DNA of 37,638 bases from Sedimentisphaerales bacterium (lineage in GTDB: Bacteria > Planctomycetota > Phycisphaerae > Sedimentisphaerales > Anaerobacaceae), in the NCBI GenBank assembly GCA_030611315.1, contig JAUWPZ010000019.1, forward strand, positions 1 to 37,638, written 5' to 3'. Below the pieces are notes generated by a model, which searched no databases, was not told the DNA's origin, and was given only the letters and a program-made list of their open reading frames with translations. The translations under genes were made by a program, and so were the position numbers. The first letter of the stretch is position 1, and the number at the start of each line of letters is the position of its first letter. This document shows positions 7,237-13,713 of this stretch, in pieces.

Positions 7237-9294
7237 ATGTGTAATAGAAGAGTTGTCCTTTTACTCGCCGTGTTGGGTATGGTGGGTTTGGCGCTGCCCT
7301 GCCGAGGCGAAACACACCCGTTTTCTATTCACGATATGCTGGCGATGGTTCAGCTCAGCGACCCCCAGGTCTCACCCGACGGCAGCCTTGTTGTTTTCAC
7401 GCTGCGAAAGACCGACCTCGAAGCGGATAAGGGGCGAACCGACCTCTGGCTCGTTTGTACCGACGGTACGAATCTTCGCCGATTGACGTCCCATCCCGAG
7501 GCCGATTCCAACCCCCGTTGGGCGCCCGATGGTAGCTCCATCTTCTTTCTATCCGGCAGGTCGGATTCGTCGCAGGTTTGGCGCATCAAACTTGATGGCG
7601 GCGAAGCCGAGCAGGTCACGGAACAGCCTCTTGACGTCGCTAATCTAATCGTCTCGCCCGATGGAAAGCATATTGCCTTCACTATGGAAGTTTTCCCCGG
7701 CTCCAGCCCTGCAGAAACGAAAGAAAAACTCGACGAAATCGCCGAGAAAAAAACGAGCGGCCGGATTTACGAGACAATTTTCGTTCGCCACTGGGACACA
7801 TGGAAGGATGGAAGACGCTCGCATCTGTTTGTGACGCCAGCCGCAGGAGGCGATGCAGCGGACGTAATGAAAGCCATGGACGCCGATACCCCCTCCAAAC
7901 CATTCGGAGGCCCCGAAGAATTCACATTCACACCCGATAGCGATGGCGTGGTCTTTTCCGCCCGCGACGTGGGCCCCGAAGAAGCCTTCTCAACCGATTT
8001 CGACCTTTATTATGCACCAATCGACGGCTCAGAACCGCCGAAATGCCTGACCAAAGAAAACCAGGCCTGGGATACTTCCCCTCTCTTCTCGCCTGATGGC
8101 AGAACGCTGGCTTACCTCGCTATGGCCAGACCCGGTTATGAGTCTGACCGCTTCCGAATTATTCTGTGGTCCTGGCCCGGAGGCAGAAGACGAGGCTTGA
8201 CGGAGAATTGGGACCGCAGTCCTTCATCTATCTGCTTCTCGGCAGACGGCAAAACCATCTACGCCACGGCAACAAATTTGGGACAGGAGTCTCTTTTCGC
8301 CATCGATGTGAAAACCGCAAAAGTTCGCACCGTTGTCAAGCAGGGCAGGGCCTCTTCGCCCTCCATGGCCGGTGGGAGAGTCGTTTATGGCTTGAGTAAC
8401 CTGCGCTCTCCGGTGGAACTGTATTCGGTTAAGCCTGATGGCAGCGATGTACAACAAATCACTCAGGTCAACGCGGGAAAAATCGCCGCCGCTCGCATGG
8501 GTGATTACGAACAGTTCACTTTCGAAGGCTGGAACGACCAGACCGTTTACTGCTACGTCGTAAAACCTGTGGATTTTGACTCCAAAAAGAAATACCCCGT
8601 CGCCTTTTTGATTCACGGCGGCCCTCAGGGCTCCTTCGGCAACAGTTTTCATTACCGCTGGAATCCGCAGGCCTACGCGGGGGCCGGCTACACCGCGGTC
8701 ATGGTGGATTTCCACGGCTCCACGGGATACGGACAAGCCTTTTGCGATTCCATCCGGGGCGACTGGGGCGGAAAGCCACTGGAAGACCTCAAGAAAGGTC
8801 TGGCCGCCGCCTTAAACCGATATCCCTGGATGGACGGCGAAAAAGTTGTGGCCCTGGGCGCTTCCTTCGGCGGTTATATGATTAACTGGATCGCCGGTAA
8901 CTGGCCCGACCGTTTCCTCTGTCTCGTAAATCACGATGGAAATCTTGATGAGAGGATGGCCTACTTTGACACGGAGGAGCTCTGGTTCCCTGAGTGGGAC
9001 CACGTCGGAACCCCCTGGACCAACCCGGCCGGCTATGAGAAGCACAATCCTGTGAACTTCGTCAAAAACTGGAAAACCCCGATGCTCGTTATCCACGGAG
9101 CTTTGGACTTTCGCGTCGTTGATACCCAGGGTCTGGCGACGTTTAATGCACTGCAGCGGCTCGGTATTCCAGGCAAACTGCTCTACTTCCCCGACGAAAA
9201 CCACTGGGTGCTCAAACCGAACAATTCCATCTTGTGGCACGAAACCGTGCTCGGATGGCTGGACTATTGGGTTAAAAAGGCCCAGTCACAATAG
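7237..9294 (+). CDS. Secreted S9 family peptidase (prolyl oligopeptidase / acylaminoacyl-peptidase type)
   Basis: The start is placed at the ATG at 7237 because AAGGAG lies at 7225-7230, and a signal peptide (VVLLLAVLGMVGLALPCRG) follows directly. An upstream in-frame TTG at 7210 has no such support. The product has about 685 residues. The N-terminal half is a seven-bladed propeller with PD40-type strands (VSPDGSLVVF, WAPDGSSIFF, FSPDGRTLAY). The C-terminal half is an alpha/beta hydrolase with nucleophile S543 in GASFGGY, D624 in GALDFRV and H656 in ENHWV. It should cleave short peptides or acyl-amino acids in the periplasm or outside the cell. It is preceded by a 95-bp gap and followed by the coaD promoter, so it is probably a single-gene unit. 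Confidence 0.92.
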   Translation: MCNRRVVLLLAVLGMVGLALPCRGETHPFSIHDMLAMVQLSDPQVSPDGSLVVFTLRKTDLEADKGRTDLWLVCTDGTNLRRLTSHPEADSNPRWAPDGSSIFFLSGRSDSSQVWRIKLDGGEAEQVTEQPLDVANLIVSPDGKHIAFTMEVFPGSSPAETKEKLDEIAEKKTSGRIYETIFVRHWDTWKDGRRSHLFVTPAAGGDAADVMKAMDADTPSKPFGGPEEFTFTPDSDGVVFSARDVGPEEAFSTDFDLYYAPIDGSEPPKCLTKENQAWDTSPLFSPDGRTLAYLAMARPGYESDRFRIILWSWPGGRRRGLTENWDRSPSSICFSADGKTIYATATNLGQESLFAIDVKTAKVRTVVKQGRASSPSMAGGRVVYGLSNLRSPVELYSVKPDGSDVQQITQVNAGKIAAARMGDYEQFTFEGWNDQTVYCYVVKPVDFDSKKKYPVAFLIHGGPQGSFGNSFHYRWNPQAYAGAGYTAVMVDFHGSTGYGQAFCDSIRGDWGGKPLEDLKKGLAAALNRYPWMDGEKVVALGASFGGYMINWIAGNWPDRFLCLVNHDGNLDERMAYFDTEELWFPEWDHVGTPWTNPAGYEKHNPVNFVKNWKTPMLVIHGALDFRVVDTQGLATFNALQRLGIPGKLLYFPDENHWVLKPNNSILWHETVLGWLDYWVKKAQSQ

Positions 9295-9343
9295 AAATCG
9301 ACCCATGCTCAATAAATGCGAAATATCTGTCGTAGAGGAATAT

Positions 9344-9371
9344 TTGACATGCCGCGTATTTACGGTATAAT
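9344..9371 (+). promoter_or_regulatory. Near-consensus sigma-70 promoter for coaD
   Basis: TTGACA at 9344-9349, a 16-bp spacer and TATAAT at 9366-9371 are both perfect hexamers. The predicted start is near 9378. A GTGCCC-AA-GGGCAC inverted repeat (9377-9390) lies right at the start point, and a GGGCAA/TTGCCC hairpin lies at about 9416-9437. The leader is about 95 nt. Confidence 0.7.
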
Positions 9372-9471
9372 AATTCGTGCCCAAGGGCACAGAACCTGAG
9401 TGACGACCAATGTAGGGGCAATCCCGTGTGGTTGCCCTGATTCGCAGGTACCATTATCGAGATTAATGCTG

Positions 9472-10005
9472 ATGGCTAAAAAATTTATAAGAGTGATTTT
9501 CCCCGGTTCATTCGACCCGATTACGAACGGGCATCTGGATGTTATTGACCGTGGAATAAAACTCTTCGACGAGCTTATTATTGCGGTTGGCCGAAGCCCT
9601 GTCAAAAACCAGCTCTTTACACCTGAAGAAAGGGTGGAAATGATAGAGGAGTTGATTAGCCAAAGGCAGATGCCGGGCGTCTCGGTCGAGAGTTTTGAGG
9701 GGCTGACGGTTGAATACGCCGCCGAAAAAAAAGCCGATGTCATCCTGCGAGGCCTCAGAAGTCTTACAGACGTCCAGTACGAGTTTCAGCTTGCCATGAC
9801 AAACCGGGCCGTGGCCGGAATAGAAACCGTCTTTGTTATGACCAGTGAGCAGTACGGTTTTACAAGTTCCACCTTGATTCGCGAAGTCGCTTCCTTAGGC
9901 GGCAACATCTCGAATCTGATTCCGGAAAATATATATAATCGTTTGCAGCAGCGACTTAAAAAAGACCAAAGACCACAAACTCAAGACCAGAGTTTTGAGT
10001 CTTGA
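9472..10005 (+). CDS. coaD: Phosphopantetheine adenylyltransferase
   Basis: From the ATG at 9472 (MAKKFIRVIFPGSF) the product has 177 residues, close to the usual 160-170; an ATG at 9466 is a close alternative. The nucleotidyltransferase signature PGSFDPITNGHLDVI and the C-terminal TSSTLIREVASLGG are both intact. It transfers AMP to 4'-phosphopantetheine to give dephospho-CoA. The last residues (KKDQRPQTQDQSFES) and the stop codon are encoded by a 7-bp repeat tract that runs on to the next gene, so the C-terminal tail is repeat-derived and probably dispensable. No strong Shine-Dalgarno was seen (GAGA only). Confidence 0.95.
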   Translation: MAKKFIRVIFPGSFDPITNGHLDVIDRGIKLFDELIIAVGRSPVKNQLFTPEERVEMIEELISQRQMPGVSVESFEGLTVEYAAEKKADVILRGLRSLTDVQYEFQLAMTNRAVAGIETVFVMTSEQYGFTSSTLIREVASLGGNISNLIPENIYNRLQQRLKKDQRPQTQDQSFES

Positions 10006-10051
10006 GTCTTGGGTCTTAAGTCTTAGGTTTTGTGTCTTGGGTCTTAATATG
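9961..10051. repeat. 13 heptamer units between coaD and the PTPS gene, self-complementary
   Basis: Exact 7-bp register: AAAGACC, AAAGACC, ACAAACT, CAAGACC, AGAGTTT, TGAGTCT, TGAGTCT, TGGGTCT, TAAGTCT, TAGGTTT, TGTGTCT, TGGGTCT, TAATATG. The left arm (AAGACC words) is complementary to the right arm (GGTCTT words), so the tract can fold into a hairpin. The coaD stop lies inside it, and the downstream ATG is the last three bases of the last unit. Confidence 0.85.
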
Positions 10052-10429
10052 TTTACAGTCAGTGTTGATACACATTTTCGAGCGTCACATCAGTTGACTT
10101 TGCCGGACGGCTCAAGAGAGCCCGAACACGAACACGATTGGCTCGTTACTGCCGAACTCGGCAGTGACAAACTCGATCAATCGGGCTTTGTGATGGATTT
10201 TCAGCAGCTCAAGGCGATGATTGATGATATCGTGGGCCAGTTTGATAATTTGGCCCTGGAAAGGGTCCTTTATTTTCAACAAAACTGCCCGTCGGCAGAG
10301 AACGTAGCTAAGTATATATATGAAGCGATTGAGCGGGAACTGCCCCAAAACGTCAAACTCCAGAATATCAAAGTTCTTGAGCAGCCGGGCTGTTCGGCAA
10401 AATTCGGCAAATATAGTGCTCACGATTGA
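10049..10429 (+). CDS. 6-pyruvoyltetrahydropterin synthase / QueD family protein
   Basis: The start at 10049 gives MFTVSVDTHFRASHQL, the normal family N-terminus, and 126 residues. Zinc ligands are visible as the His in FRASH and the HEH in EPEHEHDW. Further family blocks are FVMDFQQLK, CPSAENVAKYIYE and VLEQPGCSAKF. QueD has a catalytic Cys shortly before HGH; here there is none, and the local pattern is E-x-x-H-E-H. That resembles the PTPS-III branch, which replaces dihydroneopterin aldolase in folate synthesis, so 'QueD' should not be assumed. The C-terminal KYSAHD and the stop come from a dispersed repeat. No Shine-Dalgarno: the 5' side is a 7-bp repeat tract. Confidence 0.85.
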   Translation: MFTVSVDTHFRASHQLTLPDGSREPEHEHDWLVTAELGSDKLDQSGFVMDFQQLKAMIDDIVGQFDNLALERVLYFQQNCPSAENVAKYIYEAIERELPQNVKLQNIKVLEQPGCSAKFGKYSAHD

Positions 10430-10524
10430 AATTTCCCCCGCCGCGGCGGGTTCGCGGGCAAGTAACCTTAAAACAGTAATTTACAATCCCAATCGCGGGA
10501 ATTTATTACCCTTAAGGGTATAAA
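10411..10524 (+). repeat. Dispersed repeat family R1, copy A
   Basis: Begins ATATAGTGCTCACGATTGAA, contains a CCCGCCGCGGCGGG inverted repeat and a conserved TTACAATCCC-AATCGCGGGA block, and ends in a perfect TACCCTTAAGGGTA palindrome plus TAAAT. It overlaps the 3' end of the PTPS gene and supplies its last codons and stop. Other copies are at 18480, 25901 and 28175, all in the same orientation. Confidence 0.85.
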
Positions 10525-10560
10525 TAAGTTGTCTCTTTAGTTGATTTATAAATATGACGA

Positions 10561-10589
10561 TTGATTAAATGTGATTTTTAGTGTAGTAT
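10561..10589 (+). promoter_or_regulatory. Possible promoter for mcsA-mcsB
   Basis: TTGATT at 10561-10566, 17-bp spacer, TAGTAT at 10584-10589. The predicted start is about 50 nt before the mcsA ATG. No CtsR-type operator was recognised. Confidence 0.4.
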
Positions 10590-10644
10590 ATCTGAAGTGG
10601 GGTATAATCCCTGGTATTATCGGAACCGAAACAAAGAGTGTAAT

Positions 10645-11142
10645 ATGCTGTGTCAGATTTGTAACAAAAATGGGGCGACCATTCACCTGACCGAGATCGC
10701 CGAAGGTGTCCGCACCGAAATGCACATTTGCGAGCAGTGCGCCGCCGAGCAGGGCATAGCCGTCAAAAGCCATATCCCTATAAATGAGCTGCTCAACAGC
10801 TTGCTTGCTGTCCAGCCGACAGACGATGAGCTGGCCGGCTCTTCGGAGAAGGAACTCGCATGTCCGAATTGCGGCTTCACGCTCGACCAATTCCGCAAGG
10901 CAGGAGTCCTGGGCTGCCCACAGGATTATGAGGTCTTTGAAAAATCACTGCGACCCCTTATCGAAAAAGCTCACAACGGCAAAACAACGCACTGCGGCAA
11001 GCTCCCCTCGAAAACCTCCACGGACGCAAAAAAGCAAATAGAACTCTTAAACCTGCGTCGGCAGCTCGATTCTGCGGTTCAGAGCGAAGATTATGAGCTG
11101 GCTGCCGAATTGCGCGACAAAATAAATCAGGGCCAAAAGTAA
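10645..11142 (+). CDS. mcsA: McsA, zinc-binding activator of protein arginine kinase
   Basis: From the ATG at 10645 (MLCQICNKNGATIHLTEI) the product has 165 residues; AAAGAG lies upstream. It carries C-x2-C pairs (CQIC, CEQC, CPNC) and further Cys in LGCPQ and THCGK, which form zinc-binding knuckles. A C-terminal UVR motif (about residues 131-162: LNLRRQLDSAVQSEDYELAA, then ELRDKI) follows. In Firmicutes McsA binds and activates McsB, and the pair marks proteins with phospho-arginine for ClpC-ClpP. mcsB follows after 31 bp, so they form an operon. ctsR and clpC, the usual neighbours in Bacillus, are absent here. Confidence 0.9.
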   Translation: MLCQICNKNGATIHLTEIAEGVRTEMHICEQCAAEQGIAVKSHIPINELLNSLLAVQPTDDELAGSSEKELACPNCGFTLDQFRKAGVLGCPQDYEVFEKSLRPLIEKAHNGKTTHCGKLPSKTSTDAKKQIELLNLRRQLDSAVQSEDYELAAELRDKINQGQK

Positions 11143-11144
11143 AA

Positions 11145-11172
11145 ACGCAATACGCAATACGATATACGAAAA
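11145..11172. repeat. Heptamer tract between mcsA and mcsB
   Basis: ACGCAAT, ACGCAAT, ACGATAT, ACGAAAA, ending one base before the mcsB ATG. It fills the intergenic gap and the position where a Shine-Dalgarno would be. Confidence 0.8.
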
Positions 11173-11173
11173 T

Positions 11174-12301
11174 ATGAAGCTGACTGATATTAGCAATGAT
11201 ATAAATGAGTGGTTTGACGGCTCCGGGCCGTTGGCCGATATTGTTATTTCATCGCGAATTCGTCTGGCAAGAAACCTGGCCGGACACAAATTCCTGAGCC
11301 GATGCTCAAAGGATGAAAAAGCCGAAATTCTCGACAAGTTGAAAAATGTGCTGATGTCGCTTGACCTCGGTGATAAAGTCTTCTATATCAGCGTGGACAA
11401 GGCCCCTACACTGAACAGGCATTTTCTCGTGGAAAGACATCTTATCAGCCACAACCACGCCTTCGGCAAGGGCCCGCGAGGTGTTGTTATTGCCCGGAGG
11501 GAATTCTTCACCGCTATGATTAACGAAGAAGACCATCTGCGTATCCAGGTCCTCAAGGCCGGATGCCAGCTCTCTCAATGTGCAAAGCAGATAAACCATA
11601 TCGACGATATGATAGAGCAAAAGGTCAACTATGCCTTCAGCCCGAGCTGCGGCTACCTGACTGCCTGCCCGACCAATCTGGGCACCGGAATCAGGGTCTC
11701 GGTAATGCTCCATCTGCCGGCCCTAAAGATGACCGACCAGATTGAGAAGTTCTTCAATACCGCGAGGGATATGAGCCTCGCCGTCAGGGGACTTTTCGGA
11801 GAGGGTACCGACGCGGCAAGCGACCTCTATCAAATCTCAAATCAGGTAACGCTCGGCGTCTCAGAAGCCGAAATCGTCTCGCAATTTGAAAACAACATCA
11901 TCCCCGAAATTGTCGAATATGAAAATGCCGCGAGAAACCGGCTACTCGCCAAGCAGACCGACGTTCTCGACGACAAAATCTCCCGGGCAATGGCCTTGTT
12001 ACAAAACGCCCATTTGATAAGTTCGCAGGAGGCGCTGTTCCTGCTGAGCCACTTGCGACTGGGTATCAATATGCACGAGCACATGGGGGCCTCGACTCCT
12101 GCAATCAAGAGACTTTGCACGCTCTGCGGCGTCGGCGGCAAAGAGCAGCAGGGCCTTTCAATTGCGACAATAAACCGGCTCTTTATGCTGACCTTGCCCG
12201 CTCACCTGCAGCTCAACTACGGCAAGACCCTCGACTCCACTCACAGAGACGCGCTTCGAGCAAAAATCATCCGCTCCGCACTGAACCAAGACACGCAGTA
12301 A
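11174..12301 (+). CDS. mcsB: McsB, protein arginine kinase (ATP:guanido phosphotransferase family)
   Basis: The 375-residue product is of usual length. Family blocks are intact: ISSRIRLARNLAGHKF (residues 26-41), INEEDHLRIQ, SCGYLTACPTNLGTGIRVSV and a dimerisation/pArg-binding C-terminus. It phosphorylates arginine side chains of damaged or regulatory proteins in the cytoplasm, using ATP. It is coupled to mcsA and adjacent, after a 1.4 kb repeat-rich gap, to dnaK, which makes a protein-quality-control neighbourhood. There is no Shine-Dalgarno, only a 7-bp repeat tract directly before the start. Confidence 0.95.
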   Translation: MKLTDISNDINEWFDGSGPLADIVISSRIRLARNLAGHKFLSRCSKDEKAEILDKLKNVLMSLDLGDKVFYISVDKAPTLNRHFLVERHLISHNHAFGKGPRGVVIARREFFTAMINEEDHLRIQVLKAGCQLSQCAKQINHIDDMIEQKVNYAFSPSCGYLTACPTNLGTGIRVSVMLHLPALKMTDQIEKFFNTARDMSLAVRGLFGEGTDAASDLYQISNQVTLGVSEAEIVSQFENNIIPEIVEYENAARNRLLAKQTDVLDDKISRAMALLQNAHLISSQEALFLLSHLRLGINMHEHMGASTPAIKRLCTLCGVGGKEQQGLSIATINRLFMLTLPAHLQLNYGKTLDSTHRDALRAKIIRSALNQDTQ

Positions 12302-12352
12302 CCGCTGAGCACTATCAAATACAGTTAATACGAGCCGATTGACCATTAGTGT

Positions 12353-12400
12353 CATTCCCGCGAAACTTGTGCCCGCGAAAGCAGGTAGCGGGAATCCAGA
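12353..12400. repeat. Dispersed inverted repeat (CCCGCGAA...GCGGGAATCC type), copy 1
   Basis: TCATTCCCGCGAAACTTGTG continues through CCCGCGAAAGCAGG to AGCGGGAATCC. The arms CATTCCCGC and GCGGGAAT pair. A second copy with small changes lies at 12520-12563. No gene is seen in 12302-12665. Confidence 0.7.
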
Positions 12401-12519
12401 AGATTCATTGTTTAGCCTGACGATAGGGATATCGGCTCTTTCTTACTGAAATTATTACACGCGAAGATTTATACCTTCTGCTGCAAAAACATGAATTCCC
12501 TGATTGGAGGACTGTGTCA

Positions 12520-12563
12520 TGCCTGCGAAGCTTGTGCCCGCGAAGGCGGGTAGCAGGAATCCA
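12520..12563. repeat. Dispersed inverted repeat, copy 2
   Basis: Same layout as the copy at 12353 (GCGAAGCTTGTGCCCGCGAA, then GGCGGGTAGCAGGAATCCAG). It is followed directly by a heptamer tract. Confidence 0.65.
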
Positions 12564-12572
12564 GTAGCTAAC

Positions 12573-12600
12573 ATCGAGCATCCAGTATCAAGTATCCAAT
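12573..12600. repeat. Heptamer tract (ATCSAGY words)
   Basis: ATCGAGC, ATCCAGT, ATCAAGT, ATCCAAT in exact 7-bp register, in intergenic sequence. Confidence 0.7.
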
Positions 12601-12665
12601 CTCTAATATACTTTTTCTTTATCTTTTCTCAGCGCTCTCCGCGATGAATTCTTTTTATTTTTTTC

Positions 12666-12722
12666 TTGACTTTTGTTCGATATTATATTAAAATGCTCTA
12701 ATGTTTGTCAATTGACAAACAT
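12666..12722 (+). promoter_or_regulatory. Promoter with a 22-bp perfect palindrome at the start point
   Basis: TTGACT (12666-12671), 17-bp spacer, TAAAAT (12689-12694), predicted start near 12701. Bases 12701-12722 are a perfect palindrome with arms ATGTTTGTCAA / TTGACAAACAT. The placement at +1 is that of a repressor operator. The regulator is unknown. No convincing gene starts directly downstream; a structured element does. Confidence 0.5.
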
Positions 12723-12767
12723 ATACCGCCCAACAGCGGAAGATATAGCGGAGAACCGCACGAATCG

Positions 12768-12839
12768 TCCCGCACCAATTAGGCTGCTGCCGCTGTGTCC
12801 ATCACCAAAAAGTTTGGTGCTGGGTAATTTTGTGCGGGA
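12768..12839. ncRNA. Candidate structured RNA element
   Basis: TCCCGCAC (12768-12775) pairs with GTGCGGGA (12832-12839), and AATTA (12777-12781) pairs with TAATT (12825-12829). Inside lies a second hairpin, CACCAAA-AAG-TTTGGTG (12803-12819). It sits 45-115 nt downstream of a promoter. It could be a short RNA or an mRNA leader, or only a mobile inverted repeat. There is no homology to a known RNA family that I recognise. Confidence 0.35.
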
Positions 12840-12840
12840 T

Positions 12841-12861
12841 ACGAAATACGCAATACGAACA
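12841..12861. repeat. Short heptamer tract (ACGAAAT words)
   Basis: ACGAAAT, ACGCAAT, ACGAACA, directly after the structured element. The same word family as the tracts before mcsB and lptB. Confidence 0.6.
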
Positions 12862-12884
12862 ATCAATAAGAAAGGCTTTTCCTC

Positions 12885-13601
12885 ATGGCCACTGAAGCCC
12901 GAAATCACGCAAACCGCCCAATTTTCCCAGCCTTACAAAGAATCATGCCGGAGCAAGCCAAAAATCAAAACAGCCATCCCGACAACCTCGGGATTCCACA
13001 ATTTTGCCTTTTTACTTTTAACTTTTGCCTTCCCAGCTTCCCGCTGGCAGCTCTACAGTTGTCGAGAAACCTCTACAAACGGGCCCTTTTTATGCAATAC
13101 AAACCCAATTTACAGGAAAATCAGGTGAACGCAACTTCCGTCTTAGCAAAGGGTTATGAAGATGACATCGTTTTTTGGCCTAAAAATCCCAAAGCCAATT
13201 TCCTGAACGCCAAAATGAACATAAGTTACGCCATAACAAAGAATTATGAAAATGCTCGTCTCCTTGGACGCGAAAAAACCAAACCCAATTCAAAGCCAAT
13301 TAAACCCAATCAAAGCCAATTTCAAACCCAAAACAAACCCAATTTTATGCCCCAGGTACTTGTGCCTCAGGTATCAAACCCAATCCCCCGCCCCTGTCGA
13401 ATCTGCCAAAATGGCACAAAAAAACGGCAATCGAAATTTGAAAAAAAGAAGCCCAAAAAACTTAACTTACTGATATGCAAGAGGTTAGGCAATTCCGCCC
13501 GGCTCCGCTGCTCAGTTGGCACGTCTTTTGCGTATCCTGAAGGCAGGACCTTATACATACTAACAGACAACAAAACAAAGGTAAGAGAAAAAAGAAATTA
13601 G
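12885..13601 (+). CDS. Doubtful frame built from repeats
   Basis: An open frame of 238 codons with no signal peptide and no known domain. Its centre holds two 30-residue units (starting at K73 and K103) followed by a run of KPN/SQF words, and its first third crosses a heptamer tract. The two 30-codon units keep K1, N3, N10, K17, Y19 and E20, and the DNA repeat length is exactly 90 bp, so the frame may have been under coding constraint. The composition is very rich in Lys, Asn, Pro and Gln. It is either a low-complexity protein or a repeat that happens to stay open. I lean towards the latter. Confidence 0.25.
   Translation: MATEARNHANRPIFPALQRIMPEQAKNQNSHPDNLGIPQFCLFTFNFCLPSFPLAALQLSRNLYKRALFMQYKPNLQENQVNATSVLAKGYEDDIVFWPKNPKANFLNAKMNISYAITKNYENARLLGREKTKPNSKPIKPNQSQFQTQNKPNFMPQVLVPQVSNPIPRPCRICQNGTKKRQSKFEKKKPKKLNLLICKRLGNSARLRCSVGTSFAYPEGRTLYILTDNKTKVREKRN
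13002..13036. repeat. Heptamer tract (TTTTGCC words)
   Basis: TTTTGCC, TTTTTAC, TTTTAAC, TTTTGCC, TTCCCAG in exact 7-bp register. Confidence 0.7.
13101..13350 (+). repeat. Two 90-bp units and a cluster of 10-bp AAASCCAATT words
   Basis: Units at 13101-13190 and 13191-13280 both begin AAA(C/G)CCAATT and share TGAAC, CAAA and TTATGAA blocks at the same offsets. From 13281 the 10-bp opening word alone is repeated about six times with small spacers to about 13346. The arrangement suggests expansion of a short unit-start motif. Confidence 0.7.
13516..13531 (+). promoter_or_regulatory. Sigma-54-type (-24/-12) promoter upstream of dnaK
   Basis: TTGGCACGTCTTTTGC matches the consensus TGGCACG-N4-TTGC at all eleven fixed positions, with GG (13518-13519) and GC (13530-13531) separated by 10 bp. 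Transcription would start near 13543 and give a leader of about 170 nt for dnaK. No activator site was identified. Confidence 0.5.
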
Positions 13602-13669
13602 CAGCAGAACGCACAGAAAAGCACAAAATAAGATGAAATAATATGTCTGAAAAAGATGGTCTAATATTC

Positions 13670-13696
13670 TCTCTGTGGCCTCTGTGCTCTCTGTGG
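13670..13696. repeat. Three 9-bp units before dnaK
   Basis: TCTCTGTGG, CCTCTGTGC, TCTCTGTGG, just 5' of the dnaK Shine-Dalgarno. Related 9-bp words occur inside the dinG-like gene at 32461. Confidence 0.6.
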
Positions 13697-13713
13697 CAAA
13701 AAAGGAGATAATT

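Noticed and set aside
12673-13128. 151-codon frame starting at the promoter palindrome
   Set aside because: It begins upstream of the palindrome, runs through the stem-loop and two heptamer tracts, and has no protein-like features.
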